The notes beneath the pieces were generated by a model. The model saw only the letters and a list, made by a program, of their open reading frames with translations. It did not search any database and was not told the origin of the DNA. A program made the translations under genes and the position numbers. Below are positions 1-4,535 of a DNA stretch of 5,462 nucleotides, piece after piece (position 1 is the stretch's first letter; each line of letters starts with the position of its first letter). This stretch comes from Candidatus Nanohalarchaeota archaeon (lineage in GTDB: Archaea > EX4484-52 > B79-G9), in NCBI GenBank assembly GCA_030635525.1, contig DAOVYR010000087.1:1-5462 (forward strand), in the 5' to 3' direction.

Positions 1-1
1 T

Positions 2-424
2 AGTACTAAAATAAATTACCTATTTGGACAATCTGGCGGAAAACTAGGGATGGGCTGGGACGAAGAATATATGAGCGGTAAACTGCAAGATAACGGTACA
101 ACTGTCGGAGAACTCGAATACATGGTTCTTTCATTGGAAAATGAACTTAAGGATCCATACTCTGAATTTCATAAATTAGCATTTAATTCATTACCCAAAG
201 ATACCTTTAATGATGAAACATGGGGGTACATTGAAGATAAGGGAGAACTGGTGAGTGTTTTCGGATGTAATCTCACTGAAATACCTCTATGCGAAGATAT
301 ATGGAATATGTATAATAACAGCGAAAGAATAATCAGTCTTCGATATCGTCAATCTTTAATCGGTGTACATCCAAAAATAAAGAATGAAATGCCAAAAAAC
401 TTTTATATCAGGAAGGTTGCGTAA
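2..424 (+). CDS. Hypothetical protein, 5'-truncated by the window edge
   Basis: I do not recognise this protein. The frame is open from base 2 to the TAA at 422-424, giving 140 visible residues. An ATG at base 50 exists, but the codons before it continue without a stop and read like protein (LFGQSGGKLG), so the true start is probably outside the window. The visible part is soluble and mixed in charge, with no membrane segment or signal peptide. It has an acidic middle (ELEYMVLSLENELKD) and ends in a basic tail (NFYIRKVA). It uses many A/T-ending codons (AAA, GAA, ATA, TTA), unlike the AGG/AAG/GAG/CTT-rich gene that follows at 569, so it may have a different history. The gap to the next gene is 144 bases and holds a large inverted repeat, so the two are probably not one operon. 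Confidence 0.65.
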   Translation, partial: STKINYLFGQSGGKLGMGWDEEYMSGKLQDNGTTVGELEYMVLSLENELKDPYSEFHKLAFNSLPKDTFNDETWGYIEDKGELVSVFGCNLTEIPLCEDIWNMYNNSERIISLRYRQSLIGVHPKIKNEMPKNFYIRKVA

Positions 425-469
425 CAGGAGAAATCTTGCGCTCAGACAGAATCACAAAAGGGACATAAG

Positions 470-536
470 GCGCATTGCAAACAAATACTAATATTAACTT
501 CTAATTACAAATATTAGTTTGCATTTTATGATGCGC
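470..536. repeat. Imperfect 20-bp inverted repeat (interrupted hairpin)
   Basis: Three paired blocks are visible: GCGCAT 470-475 with ATGCGC 531-536, TGCAAA 476-481 with TTTGCA 518-523, and CTAATATT 488-495 with AATATTAG 510-517. That makes 20 base pairs around a 14-base loop, interrupted by six unpaired bases on the left arm (482-487) and seven on the right (524-530). It fills most of the gap between the truncated gene and the deacylase gene. It could be an RNA hairpin, an operator, or the remnant of a small inverted-repeat element. No long T-tract follows, so a simple terminator is less likely. Confidence 0.6.
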
Positions 537-568
537 ATGAAAGGGAGAAAAAAGGGGACGAGGATACT

Positions 569-1576
569 ATGGCCATTATTGAGGAGAAATTTTTGAGGGT
601 GGAGAAATCACAGACTGAAGTGGTTAAGGCCAGGTATTCTGTTATTCATGGCGATGATGAGGGACCGAGGATCTTTGTGATTGCAGGGGTTCACGGTCAC
701 GAGCTTACAGGGATTGAGGTTATAAGGAGGCTTAAGCCGTATCTTGAAAAGATGAATGTCCACGGGAGAATTACGCTTCTTCCGGTGGCTAATCCTGTTG
801 CTTTTTCTACAAGGCAGAGAGGGACCATATATGATAACAAGGACCTGAACCGGTGTTTTCCGGGTGATAAGTCCGGGAGCTTTACAGATAAGCTTGCTTA
901 TGAGATTTTTAATGAGATTGTGGTCGATAATGATTATGGCATTGATCTGCATACCGGGCCTGAAGGCAGGGTGCTTTTGCCGCATACCAGAATCAGGAAG
1001 TGCAAGGGAATCAACCAGGTGAAGGCGCTTTCAAGGGTTTTCGGGACTCTTATTGCCATGTCTCCTGGCGGGGTTGAGTCTATGCTTACGTCGTGTGCGA
1101 GTAACCGGGGGATACCGACTATCGGTGTTGAGCTTGGCGAGGCGTACAGGATTGATGAGTATTTTGTGAATGCCGGGTTTTTCGGGGTTGTGAATACTTT
1201 GAGGTATCTTGGAGTGCTGGATGGGGTGGCGAATGTACTTGATAAGCAGTTTATCCTTAATGAGAGGCATAATGTCAAGGCAGAACATAATGGGCTTTTT
1301 TTTCCGAAGGTGAACCTGGGACAGGTTGTGAAGAAAGGGGACATTCTTGGGGAATTGTATAATATTGAGAGTGACACTACTGAGAGGATTTATGCTGAGA
1401 GAAAAGGGATTGTTCTTGCACGGTTTAGCCAGAGTGTGGTGCTGCCGGATATGACGATTATGAGTATTCTTACTGTGGATGACTGTCTTTTGAATAATGC
1501 GGCGCTGAAAAAGGGCAGGTATATTATCAATCATTATAAAAATCCGGAGAGTCTGTGGGGTAGTTTTGAGTACTGA
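569..1576 (+). CDS. Succinylglutamate desuccinylase/aspartoacylase-family zinc deacylase
   Basis: This is a cytoplasmic metal-dependent amidohydrolase of the AstE/AspA branch of the M14 carboxypeptidase-like fold. Such enzymes remove an acyl group (acetyl, succinyl) from the amino group of an amino acid derivative. The zinc site is visible: G-V-H42-G-H-E45 supplies His and Glu, and D-L-H128-T-G supplies the second His. The DLNRCFPG block (92-99) and N75-P76 are typical substrate-pocket motifs, and E188 in GVELGE fits the catalytic Glu. Residues from about 234 to 302 form a second beta-rich domain with a biotinyl-like VVKKGDILGEL turn, as in full-length family members. The 335-residue length is normal. 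The start is ATG 569 with GAGG at 560-563. The substrate cannot be told from the sequence: aspartoacylase, desuccinylase and N-acetyldiaminobutyrate deacetylase all share these motifs, and no arginine or ectoine pathway gene is adjacent. Confidence 0.9.
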   Translation: MAIIEEKFLRVEKSQTEVVKARYSVIHGDDEGPRIFVIAGVHGHELTGIEVIRRLKPYLEKMNVHGRITLLPVANPVAFSTRQRGTIYDNKDLNRCFPGDKSGSFTDKLAYEIFNEIVVDNDYGIDLHTGPEGRVLLPHTRIRKCKGINQVKALSRVFGTLIAMSPGGVESMLTSCASNRGIPTIGVELGEAYRIDEYFVNAGFFGVVNTLRYLGVLDGVANVLDKQFILNERHNVKAEHNGLFFPKVNLGQVVKKGDILGELYNIESDTTERIYAERKGIVLARFSQSVVLPDMTIMSILTVDDCLLNNAALKKGRYIINHYKNPESLWGSFEY

Positions 1577-1588
1577 TGATGCGAAAGA

Positions 1589-1596
1589 TTAATATA
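1589..1596 (+). promoter_or_regulatory. Putative TATA box for the coiled-coil gene
   Basis: TTAATATA is preceded by a purine-rich GAAAGA at 1583-1588 that resembles an archaeal BRE. The centre lies about 35 bases ahead of ATG 1628, which predicts a short leader of roughly 10 bases carrying GTGAT at 1620-1624. If real, the coiled-coil gene and the membrane gene after it have their own promoter and do not depend on read-through from the deacylase gene. Confidence 0.45.
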
Positions 1597-1627
1597 GGGA
1601 TTAAGACTAATATGTTGTTGTGATGAA

Positions 1628-2707
1628 ATGATGGGATTTTCTAAAGATGCCTTGGGCAAAAAGGAGAGTAATGGATCTGGTAATATTGATGATGCGTCTT
1701 CGGCTGAGATAGCGGATATCAAAAAGAAGATGGATGAACAGGTTGAGGAGATGAAGGAGTTGAGCAAGGCAACAATGACTATTATAGGGAAGATTAAGAA
1801 ACTGAAAGCTGATGAAGTATCTTCGCATGTGGAGCGCATTGATGCGAGACTGGAGGTTCTTGAGGATCATATGGCTGCTGTTGACAAGAATATGGCATGT
1901 GTAGGGACCTGCGCAAAGAATGATGGACTGCTGCAGCAGGATGTCGGGCCTGATAAGGAAGAGGCTATGACTCTGCCTGATTTGCCTGTAAAAGAGGAAT
2001 CTCATGCTGATGAAAAAGTATCGAATGTTATTGAGACTACAATGTATGACAAAATGGATAATGATTGCGTCTCTGAAACTATTAAGCAGTATGAAAATGG
2101 AAAACCCGTGCAAGGTCCGGGTAAAGGTGGCATTTTCACGAAGTTTATGAGCAGGGTTTTGCCTGGGAAGAAAAACGGTGTCGCGCCACAGGATTCCAAA
2201 AAGGTTCCAAGTGAACCTGTAAGTGTGGTGCCTGAGTTAAATAAAAAAGAGATGCCGGATGATAATATAGATAAATCGCTACCTTGTGCAGTGTGTGAGC
2301 CATTGGAGACTGCGGCGGCACCCCGGGAAGATGCTGTTGATAAATCAGGTATGCTTGAAGGGACTGTTGAGAATAGTGCTGTGCCGGTGAAGGATGTGGC
2401 GGAGCATGTTGAGAGGCCGGATGTTGATCTTATGGCTGTTGATAAAAATGAGCTTCGTGCAAAGATGGAAGAGTTGATTGCTTCTGCAGACCAGATGGCA
2501 TCTGAGAGAAGGTATTCTGATGCTACCGAGGTTTACGTGAAACTGACTGATGCATATGAGCAGAATAAGGATAATCCCGGGATACAGGAACTGGGTGCAA
2601 GGATTAATGAATTATATGATAAGATTTCATCTAATCTTTTGAATAATCTTATGGCAAGTGGTGAAGGGCAGAATATGTCTGCTTTTGGGGAGAGTAAAAG
2701 TATTTAG
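1628..2707 (+). CDS. Coiled-coil protein with C-terminal helical hairpin, unknown function
   Basis: I know no named family for this 359-residue soluble, acidic protein. It has three parts. Residues about 26-92 form a coiled coil with an almost unbroken heptad register: hydrophobic a/d positions at 28, 31, 35, 42, 45, 52, 56, 59, then 68, 71, 75, 78, 82, 85, 89, 92. Residues about 97-266 form a Pro/Glu/Asp-rich, probably disordered linker, broken by a basic, possibly amphipathic stretch at 165-182 (GIFTKFMSRVLPGKK). Residues about 275-340 form a helical hairpin like a single TPR-type repeat (MEELIASADQMASERRYSDA), similar to a C-terminal module I associate with DPANN archaeal proteins. Two ATGs stand in tandem at 1628 and 1631; GTGAT at 1620-1624 is 3 or 6 bases ahead of them. 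The next gene follows 10 nt after the stop, so the pair is probably co-transcribed. A scaffold or membrane-peripheral role is possible but only inferred. Confidence 0.75.
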   Translation: MMGFSKDALGKKESNGSGNIDDASSAEIADIKKKMDEQVEEMKELSKATMTIIGKIKKLKADEVSSHVERIDARLEVLEDHMAAVDKNMACVGTCAKNDGLLQQDVGPDKEEAMTLPDLPVKEESHADEKVSNVIETTMYDKMDNDCVSETIKQYENGKPVQGPGKGGIFTKFMSRVLPGKKNGVAPQDSKKVPSEPVSVVPELNKKEMPDDNIDKSLPCAVCEPLETAAAPREDAVDKSGMLEGTVENSAVPVKDVAEHVERPDVDLMAVDKNELRAKMEELIASADQMASERRYSDATEVYVKLTDAYEQNKDNPGIQELGARINELYDKISSNLLNNLMASGEGQNMSAFGESKSI

Positions 2708-2717
2708 CGGTGATATT

Positions 2718-2975
2718 ATGACTCATGAGACACATCATAGTTCGCATCATTACGCAGAAAGAGAAGAACTGCCTGAAGCGCGGCTGGCGCTGTTCTGGAT
2801 TATGGGGGCTGTCTCGATTCTCGGGGGCGCATGGATTGCAGGGCGCCTTGAGTGGGTTCTTGGGACTACTGCGCTGTCTTATTACGGGGCTCTTTTTGTG
2901 TCGTTTCTGCTTTTTCTTTTCGGCGGGCTTGCGTGGATTGGCGTTGCGGTGAGTGTGGCGCATCACAAGGGATGA
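2718..2975 (+). CDS. Small His-rich membrane protein, two transmembrane segments
   Basis: This 85-residue protein is of unknown function. The start at ATG 2718 is set by GGTGAT at 2709-2714, a close match to the archaeal ribosome binding site with 3-base spacing. An in-frame ATG at 2658 would overlap the upstream gene by 50 bases and lacks this support. The N-terminus is unusually rich in histidine (H3, H6, H7, H10, H11 in MTHETHHSSHH), and two more lie near the end (AHHKG), so metal binding is possible but unproven. Hydrophobic segments span about 22-41 and 53-80, the second containing LFVSFLLFLFGGLAWIGVAV. Two membrane crossings would put both His-bearing ends on the same side. Ten bases separate it from the coiled-coil gene, so it is probably in the same transcript and may be its membrane partner. 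Confidence 0.75.
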   Translation: MTHETHHSSHHYAEREELPEARLALFWIMGAVSILGGAWIAGRLEWVLGTTALSYYGALFVSFLLFLFGGLAWIGVAVSVAHHKG

Positions 2976-2980
2976 TTTTT
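2976..2980 (+). terminator. Possible oligo-T terminator
   Basis: Five T residues directly follow the TGA of the small membrane protein gene. Archaeal RNA polymerase can terminate at T-tracts without a strong hairpin. The tract is short, so this is tentative; a separate TATA box at 3016 for the next gene is consistent with a transcript end here. Confidence 0.3.
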
Positions 2981-2990
2981 GGGATGGTTG

Positions 2991-3010
2991 TGTTCCATGG
3001 TGTTCCATAG
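2991..3010. repeat. Tandem 10-bp direct repeat upstream of a TATA box
   Basis: TGTTCCATGG at 2991-3000 is followed at once by TGTTCCATAG at 3001-3010, nine of ten bases identical. The pair ends five bases before the TATA box of the lamin-tail gene. One helical turn per copy would place two protein-binding sites on the same face of the DNA, suitable for a regulator next to the basal promoter. A chance duplication cannot be excluded. Confidence 0.5.
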
Positions 3011-3015
3011 GCAGG

Positions 3016-3024
3016 TTTATATAT
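3016..3024 (+). promoter_or_regulatory. TATA box for the lamin-tail protein gene
   Basis: TTTATATAT is a near-consensus archaeal box A. Its centre is about 28 bases ahead of ATG 3048, so transcription should begin at about 3045-3048. The mRNA would then be leaderless or nearly so, and the GGAG at 3042-3045 may fall outside or at the very tip of the transcript. Confidence 0.65.
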
Positions 3025-3047
3025 CTGCGTAAATAGAAAATGGAGTT

Positions 3048-3602
3048 ATGTATTCTGTTAAATTCTTTTTTTCCGCGTTTTTTGGTCTTTTTTTGATGTT
3101 CGGGGTTGTTAGCGCGGATGTCGTCATTAATGAAGTTGAATTGAATCCGGAAGGTCAGTATGATACTGATGAATGGGTTGAACTCTATAATACGAATGCA
3201 TATGAGTCTGTTAATATTTCCGGATATAGTATTGTGGATCGTGGAGGCGATAGGGATGTTATTCCTGATGGAACATTTATCGGTCCAAATGATTTTTTTG
3301 TTTTTACAGAAAATATATCTAGTCTGGGTTTAGTTAATGTCAATGAAAGTATTTTTTTATATGATTCTGATGATCTGCTTATTGATGAGATTCTCCAGAT
3401 AAGTGATGAGAGCAATGACGTAGTAACATTGCAGAGAAGTCCGGATGGTTCTGACAACTGGAAATTATGTGAAGGTACCCCGGGCAAGTCCAATGATTGT
3501 GACGGCGGTGAAATCCCGGAGTTCCCGATGTTCATTATGCCGGTGTTTGTCATGTTTGCCGCGCTTTCAGTTGCAAGGAAGTTTGCGCCTCATGGGTTAT
3601 AG
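3048..3602 (+). CDS. Secreted lamin-tail-domain protein with PEF-type C-terminal sorting signal
   Basis: This is a likely cell-surface protein of 184 residues. Residues 1-23 form a signal peptide (hydrophobic FFFSAFFGLFLMFGVV, cleavage after VSA). Residues about 24-150 match the lamin-tail (LTD) beta-sandwich: VVINEVELNPEG (25-36), DEWVELYN (41-48), then ISGYSIVD (57-64), IPDGTFIGPNDFFVF (72-86) and the typical closing TPGKSND (144-150). LTD domains in prokaryotes are found on exported proteins, often with nucleases or adhesion modules; here the domain stands alone. The C-terminus has the tripartite layout of an archaeosortase substrate: an IPEF motif at 156-159, a hydrophobic segment 160-175, then R177-K178. 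This resembles PEF-CTERM. Three N-glycosylation sequons are present (N56, N89, N99), and C141 and C151 could form a disulfide. The last six bases overlap the end of the convergent minus-strand gene. Confidence 0.85.
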   Translation: MYSVKFFFSAFFGLFLMFGVVSADVVINEVELNPEGQYDTDEWVELYNTNAYESVNISGYSIVDRGGDRDVIPDGTFIGPNDFFVFTENISSLGLVNVNESIFLYDSDDLLIDEILQISDESNDVVTLQRSPDGSDNWKLCEGTPGKSNDCDGGEIPEFPMFIMPVFVMFAALSVARKFAPHGL

Positions 3603-3800
3603 AAGTTCTTCAAAAACATCCAGCGCTCTTTTGATTTCATCTTCAGTATATCCGTCTTCTTTCAGGATTTCGCGCATGATTATTTTTAATTTAGTGGGGT
3701 TTACGTCAAAGCCTATGTCGTTCAAGTGATCCATGAGACCTTCGGGGTCGTTTTCTTTCAGATAAGTGCGGGCTGCTTCTATTGCGTTGTCGTCTATCAT
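3597..3800 (-). CDS. Small helical protein, unknown function
   Basis: This is a 67-residue, strongly acidic, predicted all-helical protein that I do not recognise. Helical stretches are about 5-17, 19-30, 35-49 and 53-67, the last being TEDEIKRALDVFEELL. There is no zinc motif, signal or membrane segment. I take ATG 3800 as start, with a weak AGG at 3808-3810 seven bases ahead. An in-frame TTG at 3815 would add five residues but has no ribosome binding site. It lies 44 bases downstream of hicA on the same strand, so it could be a third gene of that transcript, although a T6 tract between them may end the hicBA message. Its TAA overlaps the TAG of the lamin-tail gene tail-to-tail. The composition and lack of stops support a real gene, but not strongly. 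Confidence 0.65.
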   Translation of the reverse strand: MIDDNAIEAARTYLKENDPEGLMDHLNDIGFDVNPTKLKIIMREILKEDGYTEDEIKRALDVFEELL

Positions 3801-3838
3801 GTTCTTGCCTATCAAAATGCGCTAGTCAAAGATGTCTT

Positions 3839-3844
3839 AAAAAA
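3839..3844 (-). terminator. Possible oligo-T terminator after hicA
   Basis: On the minus strand the TGA of hicA is followed immediately by six T residues (AAAAAA on the plus strand). This fits an archaeal U-tract terminator for hicBA. The same T-rich stretch could instead act as a weak TATA-like element for the 67-residue gene, so the call is tentative. Confidence 0.35.
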
Positions 3845-4075
3845 TCATTTTAGATACGATAAAAAATCGTCGCGGGTCATTCCTAAGTCTTTCTTTATGA
3901 TTTTATTAAGAAGTCCTGGACCAATCTCTTCATGTGAATGATGAGGGATTACTGTCTTTCTTCCATCAGTATGCTTGTAAACCATATGGCTTCCTGTTGT
4001 ATGGGTGTGAACGAAACCTAGTCTCTCTATAATTTTAGCGAGTTCGTTTCCAGTTAATCGGGGTAATTTTGCCAA
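3845..4075 (-). CDS. hicA: HicA-family mRNA interferase toxin
   Basis: HicA toxins are small double-stranded-RNA-binding-fold ribonucleases that cut mRNA in a translation-independent way and stop growth until neutralised by HicB. This 76-residue protein has the full family pattern: K3-L-P-R-L-T-G near the start, helix ELAKIIERLGF (11-21), the catalytic His30 in TTGSHMVY (26-33), then VIPHHSHEEIGPGLLNKIIK (42-61). Length is normal and no key residue is missing, so it should be active. The start codon is TTG at 4075, fixed by a strong GAGGTG at plus-strand 4082-4087 with 6-base spacing. The gene follows hicB by 3 nt, giving antitoxin-first order, and its ribosome binding site lies inside the last codons of hicB, so translation is probably coupled. 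A TTG start may keep toxin output below that of antitoxin. Confidence 0.92.
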   Translation of the reverse strand: MAKLPRLTGNELAKIIERLGFVHTHTTGSHMVYKHTDGRKTVIPHHSHEEIGPGLLNKIIKKDLGMTRDDFLSYLK

Positions 4076-4078
4076 TAA

Positions 4079-4285
4079 TTACACCTCTATTTGTTGCACA
4101 CCTACAAATTTATCAGAAATCTCTAATTCTTTTGATTCTTCTAAATACGCCTGAATTGCTTCTCTTGTTCTTTCAATAAGCTGGTCCATGCTTTTTGCCT
4201 GCGTATGGCAGCCGGGCAGTTCGACTACTTCTGAAATAAGCCAGTTATCTTCATCCTTTTCTATGATTATTGTAAATTTTTTCAT
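4079..4285 (-). CDS. hicB: HicB-family antitoxin, short form
   Basis: This is the 68-residue antitoxin partner of HicA. HicB proteins have a partial RNase H-like fold that binds and masks the HicA active site. Family features are the opening strand KKFTIIIEKDEDNWL (2-16), VVELPGCHTQAKS (20-32) with the conserved ELPGC, and the helix MDQLIERTREAIQAYLEE (33-50). The C-terminus (FVGVQQIEV) ends the domain with no added helix-turn-helix or ribbon-helix-helix, so this form lacks the usual DNA-binding part and may not repress its own promoter. The start is ATG 4285; the frame is open back to a TTG at 4330, but that extension contains the TATA box. The TATA centre is about 27 bases from ATG, predicting a leaderless mRNA. 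There is only a weak AGG ahead of the start. Confidence 0.9.
   Translation of the reverse strand: MKKFTIIIEKDEDNWLISEVVELPGCHTQAKSMDQLIERTREAIQAYLEESKELEISDKFVGVQQIEV
4082..4087 (-). promoter_or_regulatory. Strong ribosome binding site deciding the TTG start of hicA
   Basis: The minus strand reads GAGGTG six bases ahead of the TTG at 4075-4073. It is a six-base match to the archaeal anti-Shine-Dalgarno target and overlaps the end of the hicB coding sequence. No ATG in the hicA frame lies near it, so it fixes TTG as the start. Confidence 0.8.
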
Positions 4286-4307
4286 AATATGCCTAATGTT
4301 GTTTAAG

Positions 4308-4316
4308 TTATAAATA
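4308..4316 (-). promoter_or_regulatory. TATA box for hicBA, possibly bidirectional
   Basis: The minus strand reads TATTTATAA, a good archaeal box A, centred about 27 bases ahead of hicB ATG 4285. Transcription would start at or next to the ATG, making a leaderless hicB. The plus strand reads TTATAAATA at the same place, also an acceptable TATA box, and could start a rightward RNA near 4338 into the structured region and small ORF. Confidence 0.6.
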
Positions 4317-4378
4317 TGTGTATCCTGCAAATGTGTGGTGCGATAGTTGTTACCATGTCTTTCGGCAAGGTACGTATG

Positions 4379-4404
4379 GATTATCCTTATTAAGCGGAAT
4401 AATC
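4379..4404 (+). repeat. Small inverted repeat (8-bp stem) in the hicB-side intergenic region
   Basis: GATTATCC at 4379-4386 pairs with GG 4396-4397 plus ATAATC 4399-4404, with one bulged A at 4398 and a nine-base loop. A weaker TACC/GGTA pair lies just ahead (4351-4354 with 4369-4372). On a rightward transcript these would form a folded leader ending shortly before the ribosome binding site at 4418. The strand shown assumes that transcript exists. Confidence 0.4.
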
Positions 4405-4417
4405 AATTGTCGTGTAA

Positions 4418-4423
4418 GAGGTG
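4418..4423 (+). promoter_or_regulatory. Strong ribosome binding site ahead of a 30-codon ORF
   Basis: GAGGTG lies five bases before ATG 4429. It equals the best ribosome binding site in the window (that of hicA) and is the main reason to take the short ORF seriously. A six-base match can occur by chance in a GAG/GTG-rich genome, which limits the confidence. Confidence 0.5.
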
Positions 4424-4428
4424 GTTTT

Positions 4429-4521
4429 ATGAGAAAAACAGTCAGAAGAGGAAAGGAGAGGCGGGTGCTTATCAACTTTCCTAATGTTACAGTGTGGATG
4501 AGGGTGGCGCCCTCACCATGA
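4429..4521 (+). CDS. Possible 30-residue basic small protein
   Basis: This is a short ORF with no recognised family. It begins MRKTVRRGKERR, with seven Arg/Lys in the first 12 residues, followed by a beta-prone VLINFPNVTVWMRV and the tail APSP. The start is supported by GAGGTG at 4418-4423 with ideal spacing. The frame stays open upstream to an ATG at 4318, but that longer version has no ribosome binding site and an unprotein-like composition. The stop TGA (4519-4521) comes just after a hairpin at 4495-4518 that overlaps the last eight or so codons, with a T-rich stretch behind it, so ORF and transcript would end together. It runs divergently from hicBA and converges with the Lon-like gene 12 nt away. 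A basic N-terminus suggests nucleic-acid or ribosome contact, but this is a guess. It may instead be part of a non-coding RNA or chance. Confidence 0.4.
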   Translation: MRKTVRRGKERRVLINFPNVTVWMRVAPSP

Positions 4522-4535
4522 CTTTCTTTAGATTT
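4495..4535 (+). terminator. Hairpin plus T-rich tail, terminator-like, plus strand
   Basis: TGG 4495-4497 and TGAGGG 4499-4504 pair with CCCTCA 4510-4515 and CCA 4516-4518, with one bulged A at 4498 and a five-base loop TGGCG. The plus strand continues with a T-rich run (CTTTCTTTAGATTT, 4522-4535). On the minus strand no T-tract follows, so the structure points to a rightward transcript ending here and not to the end of the Lon-like gene. The T-run is interrupted. Confidence 0.4.

Noticed and set aside
608..1534. Several open frames on the minus strand across the deacylase gene
   Set aside because: They are antisense to a gene with clear zinc-binding and catalytic motifs, and their translations are low-quality and unlike any family.
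1573..1580. CTGATGAT resembling a C/D box RNA element
   Set aside because: It is the stop codon context of the deacylase gene, and I found no paired D box and terminal stem at suitable distances.
1607..2199. Minus-strand open frames across the coiled-coil gene
   Set aside because: The plus frame has a regular heptad pattern and a credible promoter and start; the antisense frames are shadows of biased codon use.
2658..2717. Longer start (ATG 2658) for the His-rich membrane protein
   Set aside because: It would overlap the upstream gene by 50 bases and has no ribosome binding site, while ATG 2718 has GGTGAT three bases ahead.
3445..3941. Plus-strand open frames over the 67-residue gene and hicA
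   Set aside because: They cross two genes on the other strand, one a clear HicA, and have no ribosome binding site or recognisable domain.
4286..4330. Longer hicB from the TTG at 4330
   Set aside because: The extra 15 residues are not part of the HicB domain and the stretch contains the TATA box; ATG 4285 begins the family core exactly.
4318..4428. Longer version of the small ORF from ATG 4318
   Set aside because: No ribosome binding site, Cys/Tyr-rich unlikely composition, and the strong GAGGTG lies directly ahead of the internal ATG 4429.
4495..4518. Stem ending in CCA as a possible tRNA 3' end
   Set aside because: There is no T-loop or anticodon arm upstream, and the hairpin does not fit a cloverleaf.
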